Positions 24,913-34,857 of a stretch of 64,000 nt of DNA are shown here, piece after piece. Where the stretch lies: contig NW_019774469.1 in assembly GCF_001039355.2 (NCBI RefSeq), positions 27,597-91,596 of the forward strand, written 5' to 3'. How positions within the stretch are numbered: the stretch's first letter is position 1; every line of letters starts with the position of its first letter. Below the pieces are notes generated by a model. That model was not told the origin of the DNA. It searched no databases and saw only the letters and a list, made by a program, of their open reading frames with translations. Made by a program: the position numbers and the translations under genes. The DNA comes from Lingula anatina. Lineage: Eukaryota; Brachiopoda; Lingulata; Lingulida; Lingulidae.

Positions 24913-26115
24913 CCCTGACCATCAACAACAAGAAATAGTGGCAACCAGAAAGGCTTTGTTAGAGAAAATGTCCAAAGTTGGGTGAGTCAGGAAAAATTTT
25001 GCGATAATTGTTGAAGAAAAAAAGCACCATGTCGGCCTAGAAAGTGCGTACATGCATCCAGAACTGTACCTCGCGGTATACCAGCATTTACGTTTAAAAT
25101 GCTAGGGCTTATTCTTCAGCTTATTACATATCTTATTAGTTAACAAGAAAATCGAAAGAGCGCGTGTAACAACAAGAAGTTCAAGGGAGAACGCGTTTTT
25201 CAAGCAAATCCAATGTGTTGGAAAAGATCCATCTTAGCGCTGATCACAATCAAGAGCGACTATCAAAACAATAGGCAATGCTTTGCCGATCGCTGTTTAT
25301 GACAAAGGGGGTATGGCGCATCCCTGTTCTATTGTTTCTCTAGTCGTGCTGATGCTGCTAAGGTCCGCCCACCGAGTTTACCCATGCCAACAGCCCTTGG
25401 CAACGAAGGCGGGGCATAGACCAGGCCACCGGTGCCGCTGTGTGAAGTATCAGAATCCTCATAAAAACTTATTTTTTGTTCAAAATGTAGAAATCTTATC
25501 CCGTCAAACGTTAGATACACATGTAACCAATAATTAGACATAAAAAACCCAAAATGACGATTTTTAGCCATATTTGGGTACATTGCCCCCTTAAACTGGT
25601 ATTTTTCCACATTGTCATATTGAGGTCACTGGTGGCTCCCATATCTGGTTCATATATCTCCGTTAGCTTCTTGACGAATATTGCTTGCAAAATCAGTCTC
25701 AAGAGCAAAATCATTGACTCATTCTCCCGTGCATTTCTATTATTGATGGATTACATAAAGTTCATTACCCATATTACATGTTCCTTGTTAGTACAGCCTT
25801 GACTTACGTCCTGGTTATTGACAACACCTGTTTTGCTGCGTGACAATTCTGAAGTAAAAGATAACTAGGTGTCATTGTGTATAGCTGCATTCATAACAGG
25901 AGTAGAGTGTGACAGTCGACGTGTATGTGTGTGTGTGGGGGGGGGGGGGGGGGGACTTTGGTCGTTAAAATCCTTGTGAATATGACAAGACTTTTTAAGC
26001 CTATACTGCTGAATTAAATACTCTGCGATCCTACGGCGTATCTATAAATATATTTAAATAATTACAAGCCAAACCATGCTTGTTAATTTAATACACCATA
26101 TCATGCAGCATATAA

Positions 26116-26269
26116 CAGGGGCGGATCCAGAGATATCTTCCAAATATCTTTGTTAATCCATCCTCCATTTTGACCGTCTTCCGACAGAAAACCTTAGATA
26201 CCCGTTAAGTAAACTTAAAAATCTGACCGTCTTCCGGAAGACCCAGAAGACGGCCTAAATCCGCCCCTG
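26116..26269. mobile_element. MITE with CAGGGGCGGATCC ends and TATAA target duplication
   Basis: 154 bp, starting CAGGGGCGGATCCAGAG and ending CTAAATCCGCCCCTG, flanked by TATAA on both sides (26111-26115, 26270-26274). The sister site in tandem unit 2 reads gcagcatataatgaag with one TATAA and no element. The interior is an imperfect palindrome of CTTCCGGAAGAC-type sequence, also seen at 145-260. Ends of this type are typical of hAT-like or related elements, but 5 bp is short for hAT. Confidence 0.8.
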
Positions 26270-26605
26270 TATAATGAAGTATATTTTTTAGCTATGAGCA
26301 ATGGATTTAAAACATGTTTATCAATTAACTGTGCACGTTCAAAGATCACCTGTTTGAGGTCAGAAGACAAATCACTGTGATATCAGATGAATTCCTGGAT
26401 CAACACGTTAGCCTGAATCGTTCATGAAATGCTGCAGTAAAATTAATGTTTAAGATTTCAGATTGCACTGGGTAAATAAGACAAGATGTTAGTTACCACA
26501 CATACGTATCTTTACATATAGTATGGTCAGCTGAATCCACCAAACGACATTACTTAATTCGCTTGGAGTGTAAAAATTGACCTGTTTTAATTATTGATTA
26601 AGGGA

Positions 26606-26868
26606 CCATTCCCAGCCCCTAAGTACTAACTTTGGATCGTACTAACTCCTAGGGGATTTTCGCTAAATTGCAATCAACTTAAGCCGCTTAGATGTCTGCC
26701 ATGCCTATTGAAGCTGCTAGGGGGTAATCAATTATCGTTTAGCTGTTTCAGTAGGCGTGCCAGACATCTTAGCTACTCAAGCCAAAAGCAATGTAGCGAG
26801 AAACCCCTTGGAGATGGATCGATCCTGTTATATCAATTTAGGCATGGGAACCCAGTCTAGGGAACAAT
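26606..26868. mobile_element. GATCGATC palindromic MITE, tandem unit 2
   Basis: Diverged copy of 23216-23480, with the same inverted arms (TGTCTGCCATGCCTATTGAA and CAGTAGGCGTGCCAGACA) and outer TGGATCGATCC. Confidence 0.7.
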
Positions 26869-28488
26869 TCCCACAGATATTTGGGGGTAATTAAAACAAT
26901 CATGTAACAGCTTCAGTAGATCCCCTCTAGAAAAAATCACATGTGAACTCTCTACGTCACAGACGGTTTCTGTTTGTCGGACCACTAGAGTTATGTACAA
27001 CTTCCCTCTTGCGAACGCAGATGTCTTGCTAATAGATCACTTGTCCAACCTAATTGCCCTAAACTGGACATTATTTTAAAATAAAATCTCTCTTTCTTCG
27101 CTCCTCATGTATTCATATATCACACCAATTTTACTCTATGGAGAAAAAATTATGTGCGTCATACATGTAGAACTGCCAATACACATAAAAGTCTAGTTTT
27201 TATTTCGAGTTCGGTGGAATTATAAACATCATGGGTATTAAATAGATCCCAAAGTTCGACCTTTTAGAGGTACAGTATGAGACTCACTACCTGCAAACTC
27301 TCTCTCTCATTCTTCCCCTCCTCTCTCCCCCAGTCTCTCTCTCTCTCACTCCTCTCCCGCTATCTTGATATTTAGTGGTACAGCACGAGTTTTACTCCTA
27401 ACTTCTATCAAAAAGCATTCTACTCTTTTTCAATCCCTTGACATGTACTCAATATCCGCAGGGTTCAAACTAAAAGTGACGGGGTTCTTTTCGACATCGA
27501 GAAAAATGGACTCCATCACTGTTTACATTTAAATGAACAACCTGTTTTGTGTAAGATTACTCAATCTACTTTGTTCTCTCGAATGCTTTAAAAAGTGGTA
27601 TCCAAGTACAAGTACTTTTTTCTTTAAAATTATGTTTATTTTGAGGAAAAAATCAGACAAAACTATTAAGTCTTAAATATATAATTAGGCTTGACTTGTA
27701 CAAGAAGGATAGATATCAGGATAGATATAAGAATAGAGACAATAGTGGCAATTTTGTTTTTACCCGTTAAAATGATGCTATACATGAAGATGCTTCAGTG
27801 CGAATTTCTATTGAAGTGCTAATAAAAGGTTGTTTCTCTATCACTCTCCTCCCCCAGTCTCTCTTTTCTTCTCTCCCTCTCTCTCTCCCCCCCCCCCTGT
27901 CTCCCTCTCTCTCTCTTTCGGCCGAGAAAACGAGTGTTGTGAATGTGCTAAAGTTCAGAAAGATTAGAAAAACTATAATGCTTTTCAAGCCAATTTGGGG
28001 TGCGTGCTTAGTCAGTGAAACTAAGGGCTGTTAAATAATTAGTTAAACTGGTATTTTTCCACGGTGTCATTGAGGTCACCAGTGGCTCCCATATCTGGTT
28101 ACAACTGGTTCATTTATCTCCGTTTGCTTTTTGACGAATATTGCTTGCATAAGCAGTCTCAAGAGAAAAAAAACTTGACTCATTCTCCAGTGCATTTATA
28201 TTATTGAAAGCATTATTTTAGTTTTGTGGACCGATCTCATTAACAGCCAACCGTGACACACAGGAACCTGTGATATCACCTACATGTACATAAATCACAG
28301 TTCTTTACCAATATTATACCTTCCTTGTTAGTACAACCTTGACTTAGGTCCTGATTATTGACAACATGTTGATGCATCACCTGATTTTGCTGCGTGACAA
28401 TTTTATTAGTAATAGATAACTTATATTAAATTAAGTGTCACTGTGTACAACTGCAATGATAGCAGGAGTAGAGTGTGGCAGTCGACGT

Positions 28489-28520
<32 letters not shown>

Positions 28521-28583
28521 CTTGGGTCGTTAAAATCCTTGTAAATATGACAAGACTTTTTAAGCCCATACTGCTGAATCATA

Positions 28584-28827
28584 GGGATCATTCTCACAGA
28601 TATTTGGATCGATCTATCTCCCGGGGAGTCTCACTAAATTACTATCAAACTAACCGGCATAAACATCTGTCACACCTAGTAAAACTGTGAGGGGGTAATT
28701 ATCTTTACCCCTAGCTGATTCAGTAGGCGTGACAGACATTTAAGCCTCTTGAGCTGATAGCAATTTAGCGTGAACCCCCAGGGAGTTAGGACGATCCAGA
28801 TGGATCGATCTAAGTATGGGAACCCAG
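28584..28827. mobile_element. GATCGATC palindromic MITE with TCATA target duplication
   Basis: A 244-bp element flanked by TCATA on both sides (28579-28583 and 28828-28832). The equivalent place in tandem unit 1 (about 26013) reads ctgctgaattaaatactc with no element. The arms fold over almost the whole length: ACATCTGTCACACCTAGTA pairs with CAGTAGGCGTGACAGACAT. No ORF, so it is non-autonomous. Confidence 0.78.
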
Positions 28828-29255
28828 TCATATACTCGGTGGTCCAACGGCGTATTTATAATTATATTTAAGTAATTACAAGTCAAACCATGCTTCCTAA
28901 TTTAATAGAGCATATCATGCAGCATATAATGAAGTGTATTTTTAGCTATGAGCAATGGATTAAAAACACGTTTATCAGACGTGCACGTTCAAAGATCACC
29001 TCAATGAGTTCAGCAGACAAATCACTGTGATATCAGATGAACACCTGGATCAACACGTTAGCCTGAATCGTTCATGGAATGCTGCAGTAAAATTAATGTT
29101 TAAGATTTCAGATTGCACTGGGTAAATAAGACAAGATGTTAGTTACCAAACATACGTATCTTTACATATAGTATGGTCAGCTGCATCCACCAAACGACAT
29201 TACTTCATTCGCTCGAAGTGCAAAAATTGACCTGTTTTAATTATTGATTAAGGGG

Positions 29256-29520
29256 CCATCCCAGCCCCTATAGTACTAACTTTGGCTTGATCTATCTCAA
29301 AGGGAATTCTCGCTAAATTGCAATCAACTTCAATAGCTTAGATGTCTGCCACGCCTACTGAAGCTGCAAGGGTAATTAATAATCGTTTAGCTGCTTCAGT
29401 AGGCGTGCCAGACATCTCAATTAACTAGTTAATTAAGCTGAAAGCAATGCAGTGAGAAACACATTGGAGATGGATCGATCCTGTTATATCGATCTTGGAG
29501 TGGGAACCCAGTCTAGGGAA
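29256..29520. mobile_element. GATCGATC palindromic MITE, tandem unit 3
   Basis: Nearly identical to 23216-23480 at an exact offset of 6,040 bp, because it lies inside the duplicated block. Confidence 0.7.
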
Positions 29521-30799
29521 CAATTCCAACAGATATTTTGGGGTAAATAAACCTATCATTTAGCAGCTTCAGTAGGCGTGCCAGACCCCTTCTGCAAAAA
29601 ATCACACGAGAACCGGCCGCATTCACAACGCATGGAGCAGTCACGGGTGGTTTCTGTTTGTCCGACCATTAGAGTTAAGCCCAACTTGTTACTTCCCTCT
29701 TGCAAACGCAGGTGAATTGCTAACAGATCACCTGTCCGACCTAAATGTCCTAAATTGGATATTACTTTAAAATAAAATCTCTCTTTCTTCGCTCCTCATG
29801 TATACATATATCACACCAATTTTACTCTGTGGAGAAAAAATTATGTGCGTCATACATGTAGAGCTGCCAATACACATAAAAGTCTAGTTTTTATTTCGAG
29901 TTCGGTGGAATTATAAACATCATGGGTATCAAATAGATAACACCCAGTTTTAAACTGCTCAGTTTGATTCGTCGTCAATGCATCATCTATGTACACCTCA
30001 ATATTGTTCAGATAGAGGTCAGCACCCATGTTATCATTGAACATATAATGAGCTTCTGTGCGAAATCTCGACATTTGAAGGTGAAGTCGAGATGCTATAC
30101 ACGTGCCGAATATTGCTAGAAGTCATCAACATTTCATAACTAAAAAGGTTGTAAATACAGATCAAAGTGAAAATCACTTGCTGTATTGGCAATGGTAGCT
30201 CATATTTAGCGATCAAAGCAATTGTGTCTGGAAATTAGGAGTTTGAGCAAACAAAATGACTATGTGACACTGATATATTTTATGACTGAGAATGTCAACA
30301 ACATCAGCTGACAATATTGAAGGACTTTTTACAAGAAAAACCACTAAAAGACCGCCCAAAGTTTGATGTTTTAGAGGTACAGTATGAGTCTCACTACCTG
30401 CAAACTCTCTCATTCTTCCCCTCCTCTCTTCCCCAGTCTCTCTCTCACTCCTCTTCCTCCTCTCCCTCTCTCTTTATATTGTAGTGGTACAGCACGAGTT
30501 TTACTCCTAACTTCTATCAAAAAGCATTCTACTCTTTTTCAACCCCTTGACATGTATTGAATATCCGCCGCGTTCAAACCAAAAGTGCCGGGGTTCTTTT
30601 CGGCATCGAGAAAAATGGACTCCATCACTATTTACATGTAAATGAACAACCTGTTTTGTGGTATCCAATTAATTTTTATTTATTTTTATGTTTATTTTGA
30701 GGAAAAAATCAGACAAAATTATGAAGGCTTAACTATATAATGAGGCTTGACATGTACAAGAAGGATAAAGGATATATATAAGAATAGAGGCAATAGTGA

Positions 30800-31654
30800 A
30801 ATATATTGTAAACAACTTGGAATCTTCACAAGTTAACAACTTGGAATCTTCACAGTGAAAATGTCCCAGGGGTTCAGCAAATCCAAACACATTGCAATAT
30901 TGAGGAAAAAATCAATTCTAAAATTGAAAAAATGTTCTGGGAAAGTTAACTGATCCTCAAAGCACCAAGTTAAAAACTTATAGTCTGATAAAAAAGTCCT
31001 ACAAAATTGAAAAGTACCTGCTAACTAATGCCCCTCAGTCATTAAAAAGGGAAGTGGCTAAAATTAGAGTCAGTGATCATATTCTGGAAATGGAAAGAGG
31101 ACGCTACACCAGACCTAAAACACCACGCGAGGAACGATTCTGTCCCCACTGTCCTGCAATCGAGGACGAAGTGCACTTCCTACTAGAATGTAGACACCAT
31201 GTAAAAGAGAGGGAGGGCATGTTAAAACAATTCCCTAAATGTGACATGCATCACCTAGCAAGCAGTGACGAGAAGGTTAAAATCATACTAAGCCCAGAAA
31301 ATGAGAAAGAATTGTACGCTGTTGGTAAATACATTCAGAGGGCAATTTCCAAAAGAAATGAGCATCTGCCACACTGAAGTAGCCTCATCCTGCTATATAT
31401 TATATGAACCATAAGTATGGCACATTAGATACATATACCGTAGCTATAAGCCTATCAAAGAAAATGTGTGTTCCCTCAGTGTATTGAACTATTTACAATT
31501 GTAATAAGTAATTTAAACAACGTATACACTGTAATTAATAATTTTAAACACTGTATTAGTAGTAATCCATAGTGATGTATAACTATTTATTTATTTATAT
31601 ATTTGTAGTATAGAGGGCTAACAAATGTAACTGCCACATTTAATGCTCGAATAA

Positions 31655-31695
<41 letters not shown>

Positions 31696-31715
31696 ATGTA
31701 TATACACATATATAT
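30800..31715 (+). mobile_element. 5'-truncated non-LTR retrotransposon (LINE) fragment
   Basis: Inserted in tandem unit 3: similarity to unit 2 stops near 30799 and resumes near 31716. It holds the C-terminal part of a retrotransposon ORF, a short 3' region with AATAAA at about 31650 and a terminal ATT microsatellite (about 31655-31694), a common LINE tail. The 5' end shows a 30-bp local duplication (aacaacttggaatcttcac twice). Confidence 0.7.
30955..31377 (+). pseudogene. C-terminal zinc-binding tail of LINE reverse-transcriptase ORF
   Basis: The frame runs back from the visible ORF through KYLLTNAPQSLKREVAKIRV, then RYTRPKTPREERFCPHC and EDEVHFLLECRHH, ending at TGA after NEHLPH. The pattern CPHC...H...C with 'EDE.HFLLEC' is the usual C-terminus of animal LINE polyproteins (family knowledge). 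No reverse-transcriptase catalytic motif is present, so this is a dead 3' remnant. Further upstream the frame appears to shift near FWE (about 30930). Confidence 0.7.
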
Positions 31716-32763
31716 TGTCAGAAAGATTTGAAAAAACTATAATGATTTTCAAGCCAATGAGGGGTGTGTGCTTAGTAAGTGAAATAAAGGGCTGTTAAAT
31801 AATCAGTTAAACTGGTATTTTTCCACGTTGTCATATTGAGGTCACTAGTGGCTCCCATATCTGGTTACAACTGGTTCATTTATCTCCGTTAGCTTATTGA
31901 CGAATATTGCTTGCACAAGCAGTCTCAAGATAAAAAACCTTGACTCATTCTCCCGTGCATTTCTATTTTTGAAAGCATTATTTTTAGTTTTATGAACCGA
32001 TCTCATTAACAGCAGAGCATATGACACAATGGAACCTGGGATGTATCTTCAAAACATCTAATTATGCTTGAAACACAGCTCCAACTTCATCATGCGATGT
32101 AATATTGGGATTTTGTGGACAAAAACACCATTTTTAAACACCTGATTTTCTCAGGCATGCTTTTATAAACATGCTTTTAATGGTATTATAATACTTAAAT
32201 AAAGTAATACAAAAGGGAGTCAGGGATTTTTCTTTAGAGACTTGTTGTTGATTTTATCTATAAAAACGTGAAATTACATCAAAATATTAAGGAATTTTCA
32301 CTTTCAAAGTCAATAAATTGGAAAAGAGAGAATCAATCAAAATGTCTTAAAAAGCACTTTCAGTGCATACTTTTCTTAATTAGCATGGTGAATTTGGTCT
32401 CCCTCAGGTGTACAGGTAGACAGTTATAGCTCGCTCCGATAACGCTATCTCGTCAATCTTGAAAGCGAAGAAAACGAGCAAAAACCCTTTTCAGGGAGGT
32501 TAATTGTGAAATAGCAAATTTAATTGTCGACAGCTTTACCTGTTATCGTTCTGACGATCCCAAAGATGGGTACTCTATTGCCGGTTGAAATTAGCTTGTT
32601 TGCATGCATTTGGATGTCAGAAAATCTTATTTTTGTATCAATCTCACCTCCTGTTAGTAACTTCAAGGGGTTACCGCTAGCACTGCCGGATTGATTGACA
32701 GGCAATCAAGTAAGCTCTAACTACTCAACCAATCACGTCAATTGACGTCAGGGCAAATGTTAT

Positions 32764-33224
32764 GCCCCTATTTCACACAGACCACGAATCCCACGAATGG
32801 CCATGAATTGACAAATTTCAGGATTCGTGGTTGAATCGTAATCAGTTCGTGAAGTTCTTAACAGATTCGTATATATTCGTAGTCAGTTCTTGCACACGAA
32901 CTCCCGATCCCAAAAAAAAAAAAAAAAAAAAAAATCGTAGTGAATTTCTGGACAATTTTCCAGCCGAATCCCACGAATATTCGTAACACTATCACACCTG
33001 TATCGTAACTGAATCGTAGAGCGTGTCGAATTAGACCAGAAAATTGGCAAAATCTCACGATTCCAGCCGAATCCCACGGATATTCGTAACACTATCGTAC
33101 CTGTATCGTAACTGAATCGTGAGCGTGTCGAATTAGACCAGAAAATTGGCAAAATCTCACGAATCCTTACGAATCCCGAAATTTGCCAATTCCTGGCGAT
33201 TCGTGGTCTGTGTGAAACAGGGGC
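32764..33224. mobile_element. 461-bp MITE with GCCCCTATTTCACACAGACC ends
   Basis: The left end and the inverted right end (ggtctgtgtgaaacaggggc) match over about 27 bp including CCACGAATC. The interior is built of two tandem 103-bp units (32962-33064 and 33066-33167) sharing attcgtaacactatc and gaattagaccagaaaattgg, plus many ATTCGT words. An A homopolymer lies at 32912-32934. The target duplication is unclear. Confidence 0.7.
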
Positions 33225-33308
33225 CATAGGGGCTTTAGGGATGCGCTCTAGGATGTGCACACATTAGCAGCATCCCAGGCGGTCTTGTCCACATTCGCCG
33301 AGCGAAAA

Positions 33309-33416
33309 ATGGTTCGAAAACACGGTCTTGTTACAGGACGCCAATCGGACCATCAACAACAAGAAATAGTTGCAACCAGAAAGGCTTTGTTAGAGGAAAT
33401 GTCTAAAGTTGGGTGA
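33309..33416 (+). CDS. Small ORF or first exon, repeated in the tandem array
   Basis: ATG opens MVRKHGLVTGRQSDHQQQ, then EIVATRKALLEEMSKVG, then TGA; alternatively GTGAGC at 33413 is a good splice donor. The same peptide end (HQQQEIVATRKALLE, EKMSKVG) and the donor-like GTGAGT are kept in unit 1 at about 24918-24985, where the 5' half is replaced by a palindromic repeat. No family is recognised. It may be an exon relic of a duplicated gene. Confidence 0.3.
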   Translation: MVRKHGLVTGRQSDHQQQEIVATRKALLEEMSKVG

Positions 33417-34306
33417 GCCAGGAAAAATTCTGCGATAATTGTTGAAGAAAAAAGCACCATGCAGGCCTTGAAAGTGCGTACATGCATCCAGAACTGTACC
33501 TCGCGGTATACCAGCATTTACGTTTAAAATGCTAGGGCTTATTCTCTAGCGCATATCTTATTAGTTAAAAAGAAAATCGAAAGAGCGCGTGTAACAACAA
33601 GAAGTTCAAGGGAGAACGCGTATTTCAAGCAAATCCAATGTGTCGGAAAAGATTCATCTTAGCGCTGATCACAATCAAGAGCGACTATCAAAACACCTTA
33701 AGCGGAACAATAGGCAATGCTTTGCCGATCGCTGTTTATGACAAAGGGGGTATGGCGCATCCCTGTTCTATTGTTTCTCTAGTCGTGCTGATGCTGCTCA
33801 GGTCCGCCCACCGAGTTCACCCATGCCAACGGCCCTTGACAACGAAGGCGGGGCACATTGTACTCTATGGAGAAAAAGTTATGTGCATCATACATGTAGA
33901 GCTGTCATACACATAAAAGGCTAGTTTTTATTTCAAGTTTGTTGGAATAATGAACATAAGTGGTATTAAATAGATAATTTAAATGTTGATTGTATGTATA
34001 AAAAGGTAAGCGCATCAGACTTTCCTTTGAATAACATTTACTTTGCCCTTATTGTTTGGAGATTCCCTTTGTATTTATTAGTGTAATATGTGTCCCCAAG
34101 GGAATTTGCCACCCCTCTCCCACTCTTGATTAGGAAAATAGTCCTTTTTGGCTAGTATGAATTTTATTACAAAGTGCATTCGAAAACGTAGGAAGGTTCA
34201 TTTTAGGCAATTTATATCAGAAAACCAACATTGACCTGCGTATAATCAATATACGCCCAGCACTTGGTATAATTAACCACCATAGCGTATTAAACTTTCA
34301 CTTCCC

Positions 34307-34434
34307 CGATACGACCAGCAGATCTAAATTCTCAAAAGTGAGGCAATTTCTCTCATATATAGCGATACAACCAGCAGATCTAATTTCTCAAAATGAGTCA
34401 ATGGCTCTCATATTAACCCATTACAGTGACGTCA
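34307..34434. repeat. 56-bp tandem duplication followed by CRE-like TGACGTCA
   Basis: cgatac(g/a)accagcagatct is repeated at 34307 and 34363. TGACGTCA lies at 34427-34434, followed by agcggccatactgg. This could be a regulatory stretch upstream of the first visible sacsin exon or part of a repeat; no start site can be assigned. Confidence 0.35.
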
Positions 34435-34709
34435 TATTTGCTCCGTAACACTAGTCCAGCGGCCATACTGGAGGGAAAGAACGACGGGGAGTAGTAGCGT
34501 AAATATAGGTGAACCAAGTAAAATGAAATAATCTTCATATCGCGATCAAGTACACCAAAAGGAAAAGTGTATATACATGTGAAAACTTCAGCTCATCAGC
34601 GTGATCGACCCATATAAACTCAAGACAGTCCAAAGACGTGAAATCCTGACCTACCCCTGTATCCCAACATCGTGGAATTGTCAGAAGCTAGTTCAGTTAT
34701 CTTCNACAG

Positions 34710-34857
34710 GGTCCAGCTCTGTATGCCTACAATGATGCCGTTTTTGGTGATGCTGACTGGGACAGAATAGGAGCCATCCACAATAGTAGCAAGAAAGATG
34801 ACCCACTGAAAGTTGGAAAATTTGGTTTGGGGTTCAAGTCTGTCTTTCACATGACAG
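34710..34857 (+). CDS. SACS: Sacsin exon: second half of first ATPase core (SRR1)
   Basis: The 148-nt exon reads [12 protein letters not shown], then [15 protein letters not shown] and KSVFHMT, the glycine-rich part of the first Hsp90-like ATPase fold. It follows an acceptor ending cttcNacag (N at 34705) and stops before gtatga at 34858, splitting a codon in phase 1. The codon completes as Asp with the exon at 39128, giving the expected run into [18 protein letters not shown]. The exon carrying the upstream NADDA motif that should precede it was not found upstream in this window. Confidence 0.88.

Larger units (their letters stand above)
23114..33980. repeat. Tandem array of a roughly 3-kb unit (three copies plus a fragment)
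   Basis: The phrase acgtatctttacatatagtatggtcagctg starts units at 23114, 26506 and 29154 (only part of the phrase is needed for recognition). Unit 1 is 3,392 bp, unit 2 is 2,648 bp, and unit 3 is interrupted by a LINE fragment and a MITE. A fourth fragment begins at about 33857 (ctctatggagaaaaagtt). Shared sub-blocks include CT-rich tracts (24370/27300/30410), agtggctcccatatctgg (25628/28081/31848) and a GT/G-rich microsatellite (25925/28487). No convincing gene is present. Confidence 0.8.

Noticed and set aside
25283-25610. ORFs on both strands in the tandem array, one partly kept at 33638-33916
   Set aside because: Overlapping ORFs on opposite strands in a repeated block with no domain; the open frame extends differently in each copy.
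31649-31694. AATAAA plus ATT repeat as the end of a host gene
   Set aside because: It follows a LINE C-terminal ORF and fits a retrotransposon tail better.
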